From assembly GCA_002368175.1 (NCBI GenBank), contig AP018172.1, forward strand, positions 3,780,001 through 3,844,000: a stretch of DNA of 64,000 nucleotides. The letters run 5' to 3'. A program made the translations under genes and the position numbers. The notes under the pieces are model-generated. The model saw only the letters and a program-made list of their open reading frames with translations, ran no database searches and was not told the origin of the DNA. This DNA is from Calothrix sp. NIES-2098. GTDB taxonomy: Bacteria; Cyanobacteriota; Cyanobacteriia; Cyanobacteriales; Nostocaceae. Numbering within the stretch: the stretch's first letter is position 1; every line of letters begins with the position of its first letter. Of the stretch, positions 23,458-33,022 are shown piece by piece.

Positions 23458-26208
23458 TTATCCTACGCCTTGTAATTGCTGTTGATTGAGGTAAAAATAA
23501 TGCCCTCGCTTCGCCATCAATTCTGCATGAGTTCCACTTTCAATTAATACGCCTTTGTCTAATACTAAAATCATGTCTGCATTTTGTACGGTGGAAAGGC
23601 GATGAGCAATTACTAAAGTAGTTCTTCCTTGAAGAATTGTGTTCAAATTTTGCTGAATAATTCTTTCTGACTCGGTATCTAAATGAGAAGTCGCTTCATC
23701 TAAAATTAGCAGTCGGGGATTACCTAACAAGGCTCTAGCAATAGCTATGCGTTGTCGTTGTCCACCAGATAACAACCCGCCACCTTCACCAATTTGAGTT
23801 TCATAACCCATTGGTAATTTTTTAATAAAATCATCAGCACCTGCTAATTTTGCAGCTTCGATAACTTCACTTAAAGGTGCGCCGGGATGTCCTAAGCTAA
23901 TATTTTCGCGAATTGTTCCACCAAATAAAAATGTGTCTTGGTCAACTACCCCAACTTCTTGGCGTAAGGAACGCAAGGAAATACTAGTAATATCTTGTCC
24001 ATCAATTAGCACTTTACCATCCGTAGGTGGATATAAGCCTAAAACTAATTTAGAAATGGTAGTTTTTCCAGAACCACTACGTCCTACTAGTGCTACCATT
24101 TGGCCTGGTTTTACTTCAAAACTGAGATTTTCTAAAATATTGACATCACTTTCTGGATGATACCGGAATGTGACATTTTCAAAGCGGATATTTCCCCGAA
24201 CATACGGGAGATTTTGGCGTGCTTGGTGTTGTAAATCTTCTTCTGGATCTGTATCTAAGACATCATTAATGCGTTCGACGGCAATCACTACTTCCTGTAA
24301 TTGATTCCACAAGACTATTAAGCGTTTAAATGGTGTAATAATATTGCCTAAAAGCATATTAAAAGCCACTAACTGCCCAATAGTTAGCTGGTTTTGAATA
24401 ACCAAATGTGCCCCAAACCATAGTAAGGCGGTAGTCACTACTGCTTCAATCGCATTGCTGAAAATTTGCAAGCGGTTACTAATAACTTGTCCAGAAAAGT
24501 TGGTTTTGATTTCTTTATTTAATAACTCTTCCCAATGCCAACGAACTGTATGCTCTACTGCTGTAGCTTTCACTGTTCGGACACCAGTTAAGGCTTCAAT
24601 CAAATAACTACTTTCATTGGCAACAGCATTAAATATTTCGCGGGAAATCCTTTGGAGAAAAGGTGTGGCAATTAATGCTAATAAAGCAAACGGCGGTACA
24701 ATTACCAACACCAGCAATGCCATTTTCCAACTGTACCAAAACATTAATCCTACATAGATAAATACTGTGAGTAAATCTAGGAGGATAGATAATGCTTCAC
24801 CGGAAAGGAAGCGTTGGATTTTACGGTTTTCTTGGACGCGGGAGATAATATCCCCGACATAGCGAGACTCGAAGAAACTCAAGGGTAAGCGCAAGGTATG
24901 GCGTATAAACCCAACAATTAGGGCTAAATCTATGCGATTAGCTGTGTGGTCTAGCAGATATTGCCGCAACCCTGTCATTGCTACCCGAAAGAGGCTAAAA
25001 ATCAGCAAACCTATTCCGACTGCGGTTAAAGTCAGTTGCGATCGCTGTACAACTACTCGATCTAAAATTAACTGGGTAAACAGGGGTGTAATCAGTCCAA
25101 ATATCTGGATAAATACGGAAGCAATAAAGACTTCCAGCATCACCAGACTGTGAGGCTTTAGCAACTCAAAAAACTGCCAAAAAGGGGTAGAACTTTCTTT
25201 GGCATCTTTCAGCATGGCTGTCGGTTGCAGCAGTAGTGTATAACCAGTCCAGCCAAGTTGAAATTCTGCGTGACTCAAGGTGCGTTGACCAATACCTGGG
25301 TCTGCAACAATGACGTGTTTCGGGGTAATTTCGTAGACTACAATGTAATGCTTGCCTTCCCAGTGGACAATTGCAGGCAATTTTTGCTTTGCTAACTGGT
25401 TAAGGCTAGCCTTTACAGGTCTTGTGGCAAAGCCAAGACTTTCCGCCGCTGTTAATAACCCCCGCAACGATGCACCATTGCGGTCTACATTGGCGATATC
25501 CCGCAAACGATTCACGCTAAAGCGTTTACCCCAATAGCGCGACACCATCACTAAACAAGCTGCACCGCAGTCCGATGCACTCTGTTGGGCGAAAAATGGA
25601 TAGCGACGAGTTACCCGTTGCCATAAATGCCCGACTCGCTGGGTAGGTCTGGGAAAATAGGCTTTACTAATCTTTTTTTGTGGTGGTTCTGGGGTTGCCG
25701 TTGACAAAATATCTGCTTTATGTGTAAAGCCTGATGCGTAGGCGTAGCCCGTCGTAGACATCGCTGTTACTGGGGAATTATTCGGATCTACCTGTAGAGA
25801 ATTACGAAATAATGCTGCTTGCCACAAATGTTCCCTAATTGGAGCATGATTATCCATTAATAGGCACAACACCTCACTAGGAACAAAGCATAAATGCAAA
25901 TTTATCGAAGCCCTAGCAGCATAGGGCTTGAACTTAGCCTCTGGAAATAAAGTAAATTCTCCAAATGAAGCCCCCTTTTCCAAAGTAGCGATCAACTCAC
26001 CTCCAGGATCGAGCAACCTCACCTTACCAGCAATCACAATGTAGATACCTGGTTCAACGTCAGTTCCTTGCCAGAACTTACCAACTTTGGGGTTGAGAAA
26101 TTTAAATTGTTGCAGACAGCGCTGAAATTCTACTTCTGAAAGCGAATACCCCAAAATATTGCTGAACTGTTCCAGAGACACTAACGGATCTGATAGATTT
26201 TGCACCAT
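23458..26208 (-). CDS. cNMP-domain / C39-peptidase ABC exporter
   Basis: A 916-residue peptidase-containing ATP-binding transporter. Residues about 30-140 form a cNMP-binding-like domain. A C39 peptidase follows, with catalytic Cys214 (QQSASDCGAACLVM), His287 (WEGKHYIVVY) and Asp303 (VADPGIG). Six membrane helices lie between about 340 and 620. The ATPase has Walker A GRSGSGKTT, signature LLSGGQRQR and Walker B LLILDEATS. It should cut double-glycine leaders and export the cores. A short repeat is inserted in frame at residues about 149-159 in the linker. The start overlaps the HTH gene by 107 bases. Confidence 0.92.
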   Translation of the reverse strand: MVQNLSDPLVSLEQFSNILGYSLSEVEFQRCLQQFKFLNPKVGKFWQGTDVEPGIYIVIAGKVRLLDPGGELIATLEKGASFGEFTLFPEAKFKPYAARASINLHLCFVPSEVLCLLMDNHAPIREHLWQAALFRNSLQVDPNNSPVTAMSTTGYAYASGFTHKADILSTATPEPPQKKISKAYFPRPTQRVGHLWQRVTRRYPFFAQQSASDCGAACLVMVSRYWGKRFSVNRLRDIANVDRNGASLRGLLTAAESLGFATRPVKASLNQLAKQKLPAIVHWEGKHYIVVYEITPKHVIVADPGIGQRTLSHAEFQLGWTGYTLLLQPTAMLKDAKESSTPFWQFFELLKPHSLVMLEVFIASVFIQIFGLITPLFTQLILDRVVVQRSQLTLTAVGIGLLIFSLFRVAMTGLRQYLLDHTANRIDLALIVGFIRHTLRLPLSFFESRYVGDIISRVQENRKIQRFLSGEALSILLDLLTVFIYVGLMFWYSWKMALLVLVIVPPFALLALIATPFLQRISREIFNAVANESSYLIEALTGVRTVKATAVEHTVRWHWEELLNKEIKTNFSGQVISNRLQIFSNAIEAVVTTALLWFGAHLVIQNQLTIGQLVAFNMLLGNIITPFKRLIVLWNQLQEVVIAVERINDVLDTDPEEDLQHQARQNLPYVRGNIRFENVTFRYHPESDVNILENLSFEVKPGQMVALVGRSGSGKTTISKLVLGLYPPTDGKVLIDGQDITSISLRSLRQEVGVVDQDTFLFGGTIRENISLGHPGAPLSEVIEAAKLAGADDFIKKLPMGYETQIGEGGGLLSGGQRQRIAIARALLGNPRLLILDEATSHLDTESERIIQQNLNTILQGRTTLVIAHRLSTVQNADMILVLDKGVLIESGTHAELMAKRGHYFYLNQQQLQGVG
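25733..25764 (-). repeat. Short dispersed repeat inserted in frame in the exporter gene
   Basis: On the minus strand it begins GCGATGTCTACGACGGGCTA and continues CGCCTACGCATC, translated AMSTTGYAYAS in the linker between cNMP and C39 domains. Related units with the same GCGATGTCTA start lie at 37912-37946 and 40524-40558. Confidence 0.65.
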
Positions 26209-26827
26209 GAATCCCTGAGTCTGTTCCTAATTTTGCAAAGTTAATAGGTAAAAATTCAGTATTATCTGGCGTATTTGCTGATTTAAGGTCGCCAATTAAA
26301 ATTTTGGAACTTTTGGTTTTTTCTATTGTTGTTTCCTCAGCAGTAATAGGTTTTGGTCGAATTGATAATCCCATTTGCTTCAGCAGCCGATTAATGTGAT
26401 GACCGCTGACTTTAATTCCCAAGTCTTTCGCCAACTGTTGACTTAACCAGTTACCTGTCCAACGCTTAAAAGAATAGCCATAATCGCGAGGACTGTGACT
26501 GACAAGTTCTTTTAAATGTTCTAAATATTCTTCAGTAACTGCTTTAGGGCGGCCAATTGCACAATCTCGCCATTGATGCGCCATACCACTACGCGCTATG
26601 TGCATCCAATGTCTGGCTGTTGCTGGACAGCACCCTAAAGTCTGACAAATAATGGTTTGAGATTTTCCCTCATCTGCCAGTAACATAATTTCAATACGCT
26701 GACGGTAAGAATCAGGGAGATTGTTTTGTAAACTCTTTTGTAAAATTTTGCGCTGAAAAGATGTTAAACACTTACCATCAAATTTACCTGAATATTTGGT
26801 GTCAGTTTTCGTTTGATAGTGCGACAT
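26102..26827 (-). CDS. HTH protein derived from an IS630-type transposase N-terminus
   Basis: A 241-residue protein with a helix-turn-helix (QRIEIMLLADEGKSQTIICQ, then TLGCCPATARHW) and a winged-helix segment (FKRWTGNWLSQQLAKDLGIK, then VSGHHINRLLKQMGL) as in the DNA-binding half of IS630 transposases. The DDE catalytic half is absent; residues after about 170 are unrelated and low in similarity to anything I know. It is the first gene of the exporter operon and its end overlaps the ABC start by 107 bases. A domesticated regulator of the exporter is the likely role. The unusual overlap could mean that the C-terminus has been shifted by a mutation. Confidence 0.65.
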   Translation of the reverse strand: MSHYQTKTDTKYSGKFDGKCLTSFQRKILQKSLQNNLPDSYRQRIEIMLLADEGKSQTIICQTLGCCPATARHWMHIARSGMAHQWRDCAIGRPKAVTEEYLEHLKELVSHSPRDYGYSFKRWTGNWLSQQLAKDLGIKVSGHHINRLLKQMGLSIRPKPITAEETTIEKTKSSKILIGDLKSANTPDNTEFLPINFAKLGTDSGIHGAKSIRSVSVSGTVQQYFGVFAFRSRISALSATI

Positions 26828-27626
26828 ATTTAACTAGCTATCTTCTAAGTTTTTAGTTGCATTAACAAAGTATTGCTTTTTGTAAATTATAAAAGCAAAA
26901 TTCACTCCACATTAATTGCGATTCTCGACAAATTATTCATGACAAAAGTGATTAAAAATTACTAAAAAAACGTTAATTGCATTTTAATTTGAGAGCCATC
27001 TCAAACTTTCAAACAGTAAATTGAAAGTATGTCGAAGTCTCTTTGTTATAGCCCATATAGAAGCTATTGAGGCACGAATTATGCCAATATATAAATTATT
27101 AAAACGGTAATAAAGTAAAGATAAGGTTAAAAGATAGTATTTTCATGTTTAAGCTTTATTAGTTTATTTTAACTTAATTAATAATAAAAACTTTCTAAAC
27201 AAAGTCACCATCACACACTTCTTAAGTTAAGATATTCTCTTAGAGACGATTTATAAAGTAAAACTTAAATTGTAGAGGAGCGAGTGCGTTGCGGAGGTTT
27301 CCTCCGTTGTAGCGCCTGGCCTTGCGTTATAGCAACGCTTAACGCACTGAGAAAGATGGTGTGTTACGGCTGTGCAAATAAATATTTTGGAACTGAAGAG
27401 AGTGATAATTAGCTGTAACAGACCCTACTTAATATTTACTTTATAAATAACCTCTAAATCTAATACTCTTTAATTACAAATTATTAAATTACCTCACACT
27501 ATTCCAGAGCTTTATATTGCTTCTGGGTATATATCTGAAGCAGTTTATTTTCATTTTTAAATCTCTACTTTTGCAGCTTTCACTGAAGCCTAAGGAGAAA
27601 GCTAATATAAATATAAAAGGTAACTA
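26828..27626. other. AT-rich intergenic region with a palindromic insert
   Basis: This 799-base gap lies between the divergent HTH/exporter operon and the methyltransferase. It is AT-rich except for a GC-rich palindromic element at 27284-27347. No gene is visible; the promoter of the exporter operon should lie at its left end. Confidence 0.5.
27284..27347. repeat. 64-bp palindromic element
   Basis: The element is bounded by GTGCGTT (27284-27290) and AACGCAC (27341-27347). It holds an inner perfect palindrome GGAGGTTTCCTCC, and GCGTT...AACGC arms (around 27324-27339). It stands out as GC-rich in an AT-rich gap. The core GTTGCGGAGGTTTCCTCCGT is related to the element at 30463-30505. Confidence 0.55.
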
Positions 27627-28232
27627 ATGATGACTGAACGAGAATTTCCCAATTGGGAAACGCTTTATCAAGAACAAGCTGTTGAAACCATGCCCTGGTT
27701 CAACTCTAGCTTAGATCCAGATGTCGAATCAGCCCTCCTCACCCTTGAAATAAACAATGGTTCAGTGCTGGATTTGGGAACAGGGCCGGGAACCCAAGCG
27801 ATCGCGCTAGCTGAACGAGGCTTTCAGGTGATGGCGACAGATTTGTCAGAGGCTGCCATTCGTCAAGCAGCAGCAAAAGCAAACCAAAAGGGATTGGAAA
27901 TTTCGTTTCGGCAAGATGACATTCTCAACAGCCATCTGGAACAATCTTTTGACTTGATTCTCGACAGAGGATGCTTCCACGTTCTGCCACCCCAAAGCTA
28001 TGGTACATATGTACAAACAGTTGCGAACTTGTTAAAGCCGAAGGGCTACCTGTTACTGAAATGTTTTAGTCACCTGGAAATACGGGAACAAGGCCCTTAC
28101 CGCTTTACCCCAGAGGAGATTCAGCAGATATTCAAAGAACGATTTGATCTGCGTTTGGCTAAACAAACAGTCTATCATGGAACACTCGATCCCCTTCCCA
28201 AAGCGCTCTTTTGCATCCTAGAAAAGCATTAA
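27627..28232 (+). CDS. Class I SAM-dependent methyltransferase
   Basis: A 201-residue Rossmann-fold methyltransferase: motif I VLDLGTGPGTQAIALAERG (about residues 48-66), acidic motif VMATDLS, then RQDDI and LDRGCFHVL. AAAGG lies six bases before the first ATG; a second ATG follows directly. The LDRGCFH and short length recall the TehB/thiopurine-methyltransferase-like group acting on small molecules. It stands alone; no substrate is suggested by the neighbours. Confidence 0.8.
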   Translation: MMTEREFPNWETLYQEQAVETMPWFNSSLDPDVESALLTLEINNGSVLDLGTGPGTQAIALAERGFQVMATDLSEAAIRQAAAKANQKGLEISFRQDDILNSHLEQSFDLILDRGCFHVLPPQSYGTYVQTVANLLKPKGYLLLKCFSHLEIREQGPYRFTPEEIQQIFKERFDLRLAKQTVYHGTLDPLPKALFCILEKH

Positions 28233-28429
28233 TTGTTTGTGTGGTGTCGTAAGTACACTGAGCAAGATCGCTTATTTATTATAGTTGTGGCCATATTGAT
28301 TAGAACGTTGCTTGGTTGATAACTGTCTCGATTGCATCGCGTAAATTATCCGATTTCGGTAACAGTTTACGAACCCTACTTTATTAGATTTAAAATAGGA
28401 AATCACAATACTGAATTTATAGCAGCGAT

Positions 28430-29038
28430 ATGGTGCGAATCTTATACTATACGCAGCGATCGCCTTACGCTCGTAAAGTGAGAATTATCTTGGCAGAGAA
28501 GCAGCTACCTTGCGAACTCAAAGAAACAGACATTAACAATAAAACTCCAGAATTTCTCAGTTTATCTCCCATTGGGAAAGTTCCCGTATTGGTGGATGAG
28601 AATGGCCTGGTTTTTTGGGATTCAACGCTGATTGTGGAGTATCTAGACGAGACTTATCCTCAGCCGAGTTTTTATCCAGGCGATCGCATTGAGCGTTTGT
28701 GCTGTCGTCAGGGGGAAGAGTTAGCAGACAGTTTGATAGACAATGTTGTGGGATTGTGGTACGAAACCCGTAAAGGAAATCAAGCTGATTTTGGCACCCA
28801 AGCTAAATATCAGTCCAGCATTCATCGCGTTTTAGGTGTTTTTGAGCAACAGTTGACGGTATCAGCCTACCTATTCAATGAAACTCTGAGTGCTGTTGAT
28901 GTTGCAGCGATATCAGGGTTGGGTTATTACAGCCTAAGATTTGGCAATAATTGGCAGCAAGAGTTTCCTAAATTGAGTCAATGGTTTGAGGTATTGCATC
29001 AACGTCAGTCGGTTTACTCTACGATGCCAAAAGCATAA
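28430..29038 (+). CDS. Glutathione S-transferase family protein
   Basis: A 202-residue GST with thioredoxin-like N-terminal domain (YYTQRSPYARKVRIILAEK, GKVPVLVDENG, DSTLIVEYLDETYP) and a helical C-terminal domain (SAVDVAAISGLGYYSLRF). The active-site Ser in QRSPYARK is typical for the beta/zeta-like and stringent-starvation-like bacterial groups. The substrate is unknown. Confidence 0.82.
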   Translation: MVRILYYTQRSPYARKVRIILAEKQLPCELKETDINNKTPEFLSLSPIGKVPVLVDENGLVFWDSTLIVEYLDETYPQPSFYPGDRIERLCCRQGEELADSLIDNVVGLWYETRKGNQADFGTQAKYQSSIHRVLGVFEQQLTVSAYLFNETLSAVDVAAISGLGYYSLRFGNNWQQEFPKLSQWFEVLHQRQSVYSTMPKA

Positions 29039-29223
29039 AGCAATTTAGCTTACTTGAATCGCTTAAGTTTAGAGGGCTGCAATTGACAAATATGATATCA
29101 ATTGTGTGTATTGGGATTGCTCAAACTTAGATTGTGGTTGGATAAATGATACTTTGTGAAGAGCGATACCTACGGCACACTGCGTGAATGCTTGATTATT
29201 ACCCCACAAAGTATTTTTGTAAA

Positions 29224-30258
29224 TCAAGCAGGTGCAGAATCACCAAACAAACCCTTGTAAGTTTGAGCAGCTTCATTGCCAAAACCACCAGCTTGGGTAT
29301 GCCGAACCAACGATTGAACTATCGGTAAAGCAATACTCATACCAAATAAGGCATTGAAACCTGCAATTACCACTGGTGCTGACAATATGACTGTAAATTC
29401 TGGGAATAGAGCCAACACAGCTACTAAGACTAAAAAAACAATTGGTGCAGCAATGCCTGCTGTTTTTGCTGCTTCTAAAATTAAAGTTTTGTACTCTTCA
29501 ACAGTGATGTCGCCTCGGTAAAGATCCAAAGAATATGAAATCGCTGTCACTATTACCTGGGTGAGAATGGCAGTTCCCGTTGCAGTAATACCAAGTTTAG
29601 CAATTGTTCCCGAATTGCTGACAATAGAATCTACTGCATTATAAACCCGAATATAAAACTGCTCGCCAACAGTCATGACTTGTGCGCCGCGACGGAGATT
29701 ATCAACACCTACTTCCCAAAGGATATTGTCAGCCCCATTTGAGCCGCCCTGCGAGCGTGGGATAATATGACTACCATGTTTATCACTAAGAAATTGACGA
29801 ATAGTTCGTTCGTTGGCTCCCAGCTTGGATGTACCAGGGATTTTCTCAAAAAGTTTGATGACATCGGAGCCCGAGCGAGGAGAGTCACCAACTCTTAAAC
29901 CAGCACGATACCTCAACCTATTGGCAATCTTAGGCATTTCTGCTGCTAATTCTGTGGCTGTCGAAGGCAAGTTTTGCAATGCATCAGCTATAACCGTACT
30001 TGAAGTGGTAACGCCAATAGCAGCTGCTTCAAATGTCTTGCTAACATTTTGTACAGTTTGAAAACCTTGCTGTGTTGCTGTAGCTGACAATCTTTGTAAA
30101 TCAGTAACTGCATTAATAGTTGAAGCGGTAATCTCTACAGTACTATTATTGATTCCATCAACTATCTCTCCTATGCTGTCTGCTGTATTAGTTGCCACTT
30201 CTTGAACTTTATCTCGAACCGTATCTACTAACTTTTGTGCTTGGTTGATGAAATCCAT
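29224..30258 (-). CDS. Hypothetical protein with HNH-like motif and hydrophobic C-terminus
   Basis: A 344-residue protein that I cannot name. Residues 1-90 form a long amphipathic helical region (QKLVDTVRDKVQEVATNTAD). Residues about 160-185 hold KHGSHIIPRSQGGSNGADNI, which resembles a His-containing HNH/treble-clef core with the downstream Asn. Residues about 215-330 contain hydrophobic stretches (APIVFLVLVAVLALFP, VVIAGFNALFGMSIALP). It could be a membrane-associated nuclease-like effector, or a structural protein using the fold. No adjacent immunity gene is evident; a small Gly-zipper protein lies upstream on the same strand. Confidence 0.6.
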   Translation of the reverse strand: MDFINQAQKLVDTVRDKVQEVATNTADSIGEIVDGINNSTVEITASTINAVTDLQRLSATATQQGFQTVQNVSKTFEAAAIGVTTSSTVIADALQNLPSTATELAAEMPKIANRLRYRAGLRVGDSPRSGSDVIKLFEKIPGTSKLGANERTIRQFLSDKHGSHIIPRSQGGSNGADNILWEVGVDNLRRGAQVMTVGEQFYIRVYNAVDSIVSNSGTIAKLGITATGTAILTQVIVTAISYSLDLYRGDITVEEYKTLILEAAKTAGIAAPIVFLVLVAVLALFPEFTVILSAPVVIAGFNALFGMSIALPIVQSLVRHTQAGGFGNEAAQTYKGLFGDSAPA

Positions 30259-30462
30259 GTTCTAGTAAAGTGTCGCTTATTATTAAGTGTTTAGTCCAGC
30301 TTCTGTGTTGATCGTAAAAAACCACAAGAGCATTAATCACGAAATTCTTAACAAGATTTTTAAAGAAATTGTAAACAAGTTATAGCTTCTATGCGTATAA
30401 AGCCAAAAAATGAACTATTTGGCAAAGGTATTGATAGTTAAATAACCAATTTTAGATTTTGC

Positions 30463-30505
30463 GAAAAGTTGCGTGCGGGGGTTCCCCCCGTTGTGCAAAC
30501 TTTTC
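30463..30505. repeat. 43-bp palindromic element with GGGGGTTCCCCC core
   Basis: GAAAAG and CTTTTC form the outer arms and GGGGG/CCCCC the inner stem. The core resembles that of the element at 27284-27347, suggesting a dispersed family. Confidence 0.55.
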
Positions 30506-30523
30506 AAGACGGATTTTGGATTT

Positions 30524-30874
30524 TTAATTACTATTACCTTGGGGTTTTGATAGTGCTTGTAATTCATCCCAAGTGTAATGACGGGGTAGTTCAATTGGTT
30601 TGTGGTCGGCTCCTAATCCTAACCCTACCGTCGGTTGGAGTTCTTCAATAAATTCTTCCGCATATTCTGCTAATTCATTGGCTGCAACGCTGCCTGCGAT
30701 CGCACCTGCAACTCCACCAATCGCCGCCCCAACTTTACCACCGATAGAGCGACCAATTGCGGCTCCGGCAATTCCACCTCCAGCTGCTCCTAATCCTGTT
30801 GCAATAGGATGAGCATTTGAGGACATGGGATTTTCATGTTCTTGGCTAGAATTAGAGTTTTCTTCGTTGTTCAT
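30524..30874 (-). CDS. Small glycine-zipper protein
   Basis: A 116-residue protein. The middle (about 27-72) is a Gly/Ala-rich membrane-inserting zipper (GLGAAGGGIAGAAIGRSIGG, then KVGAAIGGVAGAIAGS); the C-terminus (HYTWDELQALSK) is hydrophilic. I chose the ATG at 30874, which has AAGGAC seven bases upstream; a 19-codon longer frame lacks support. Similar proteins occur widely in cyanobacteria without assigned function. Confidence 0.65.
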   Translation of the reverse strand: MNNEENSNSSQEHENPMSSNAHPIATGLGAAGGGIAGAAIGRSIGGKVGAAIGGVAGAIAGSVAANELAEYAEEFIEELQPTVGLGLGADHKPIELPRHYTWDELQALSKPQGNSN

Positions 30875-30954
30875 GTGTCTGTCCTTAGTTAGAATTTTGA
30901 GTTTTTCGGACTCAGGTATACCAGCAACCACAAAACAAAGCGTTTCATAGCTTT

Positions 30955-32529
30955 TTACTTTAATCGTTCAGCTATGCGCTCGCCTACGCGCAAAGCATTG
31001 GCCATAATTGTCAGCGTCGGGTTAACGCCCGAATTTGACGGAAAGAAACTACTATCTACAACGTAAAGATTATCAACATCATGGGTACGGCAGTTGAGGT
31101 CAAGGACTGAGGTTCTGGGATCTATACCAAATCGACAACTACCGCATTGATGGGCTACTGCTTGTTCTGGTATGTGAGTGCGGGGATAAATACTAAATGG
31201 TAGGACGTGTTTAGCAGAACGAGGAATTGACTTGAGTATAGATGTCCATCGGTGGATTAAGCGATCGCTGGCTTCAATATTATTAGGCGTATAGTCAATA
31301 TGAATCCGATCTCCCACCACACGAATCCGATTATTCGGATCTGGTAAATCTTCAGTCTGTAACCACCAGCCAACCGACCTTTCAGCCAGCAAATGGCGCT
31401 CAAAATGGGGAATCAGCTTGATAAATGGAGCCATCAGCGGCGGAGCCTCGGCGGGTATCATATCAGCAAGCACATTGCCTGTATTCTGCACCATACCCAT
31501 CGGATAGGGAAAATCAGGCTCTCCCCAGTAAAAATCGTTAACGGCGATAGTTTTTTGGAATTTAGCGTGATTTACGTCTAAATGGATGGAAACTATAGCT
31601 GTTTCCGATTGTTTCATGAAATTCCGCCCTACTCGATCGGAACTGTTTGCCAATCCATTAGGATGCTTATCGTTAGCAGAACGTAACAGCAAAGCGGCTG
31701 AGTTCACAGAACCACAAGCAACAACCACAATATCACCTGTAAACCAATGCTTCTCTCCAGCAATTTCAGTTTCTACCTTTGTAACTTCTCGTCCTGACTC
31801 GCTAGTATGCAGTCGCAACACCTTAGCATTGGTGAGAAGAGTAACATTGGCATACTTTGCACGAGTCGGACGAATGGCGTTAACATCTGCATCAGCTTTT
31901 GCTTGTACTAAGCAAGGATATCCATCAAAAGTATCGCAGCGAATGCAGGGGCTATTTGTGCGATCGCTTTCATTGAGTTTTAATCCTATAGGTAAATGAA
32001 ATGGGTAATATCCAAGTTCGCGGATACCATCAACAAGCGACTGCATATCCGACTCATGACTCACAGGCGGATAAGGATATGGTTCGCTACGAGGTGGCTC
32101 AGTGGGATCTTCCCCTGCTTTTCCATGCACGTCATACAACTTTTCTGCCTGGGTGTAATACGGCTCAAAGTCTTGATATTTTAAAGGCCATTCTGGAGAA
32201 ATCCCATCTTTATGAATTACCTTTTCAAAATCTCGCTCTCGTAATCGAACTAAGGCTGCACCGTAAAGTTTAGTATTACCACCAACCCAATAACCTGTTT
32301 GGGGTTTAAAAGCTTTTCCTTCCTTGTCATACCATTCTTCATCGGTATGATAACGATGTTTTTGATAAACTTCCTGTGGATTCCAGTTATCTTTTTCTCT
32401 TGGTAAAAAGTCGCCTCGTTCCAGCACTAGGATTTTTTTACCCGTAGGGGCAAGGCAGTGAGCCAAAGTCCCGCCACCTGCTCCTGTACCGATAATAATG
32501 ATGTCGTAACGCTCTGTGATGCTCGTCAT
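30955..32529 (-). CDS. GMC-family FAD-dependent oxidoreductase
   Basis: A 524-residue flavoenzyme. The FAD-binding dinucleotide fold is at the N-terminus (DIIIIGTGAGGGTLAHCLA) and the GMC C-terminal signature at the end (HQCGSCRFGIDP, VVDSSFFPSNSGVNPTLTIM), with the active-site His in HQCG and Asn in NSGVNP. It probably oxidises an alcohol, sugar or sterol-like substrate. It lies next to the divergent SMP-30/DoxX genes, which suggests sugar or sugar-acid oxidation, but the substrate is not evident. Confidence 0.85.
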   Translation of the reverse strand: MTSITERYDIIIIGTGAGGGTLAHCLAPTGKKILVLERGDFLPREKDNWNPQEVYQKHRYHTDEEWYDKEGKAFKPQTGYWVGGNTKLYGAALVRLRERDFEKVIHKDGISPEWPLKYQDFEPYYTQAEKLYDVHGKAGEDPTEPPRSEPYPYPPVSHESDMQSLVDGIRELGYYPFHLPIGLKLNESDRTNSPCIRCDTFDGYPCLVQAKADADVNAIRPTRAKYANVTLLTNAKVLRLHTSESGREVTKVETEIAGEKHWFTGDIVVVACGSVNSAALLLRSANDKHPNGLANSSDRVGRNFMKQSETAIVSIHLDVNHAKFQKTIAVNDFYWGEPDFPYPMGMVQNTGNVLADMIPAEAPPLMAPFIKLIPHFERHLLAERSVGWWLQTEDLPDPNNRIRVVGDRIHIDYTPNNIEASDRLIHRWTSILKSIPRSAKHVLPFSIYPRTHIPEQAVAHQCGSCRFGIDPRTSVLDLNCRTHDVDNLYVVDSSFFPSNSGVNPTLTIMANALRVGERIAERLK

Positions 32530-33022
32530 AATTTCATACTTATTACGAGTAAAAAAGTCTCACTCTGCTGCTTTCTGCAAAGTAATTTAGCTATATTTTG
32601 ATTTGGTTTTGAAGCTTTGAAAATGTCAAATAGCTCTAAAGATAGATTCTTATTTTTAGGCTAAAACTTTGATTTTATTAATTCTTCTGCCTGAGGTATT
32701 ATGATTTTTTCTATCTAAAGTTAGTAAAGAATTTCATTTTAATTTCATTTTTTGTATATACGATCGAACTATTGCAATAAATTTATGTAGAAACAAATTA
32801 ATTTAAGGACTTATTAAGCCAGGTAATCATAAATCATTTAAATATTAAGATAAGAATATTTTATTCCTCTAGTTTGAGGTAAACATAAATCAATAAAATC
32901 AGAATTAAATTTATACAAAATCTAGTTGCTAACAAAAATATAGTGAAGTTTTACAGCAATTTATTATTGACTTGAACTTGCGATTTTTTATCAGCCACCA
33001 AGTTAGATAACAGGAGATTACT
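32530..33022. other. Divergent AT-rich promoter region
   Basis: 493 bases between the divergent GMC oxidoreductase and SMP-30 genes. Strongly AT-rich; I see no gene or strong hairpin. It should carry both promoters. Confidence 0.5.
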
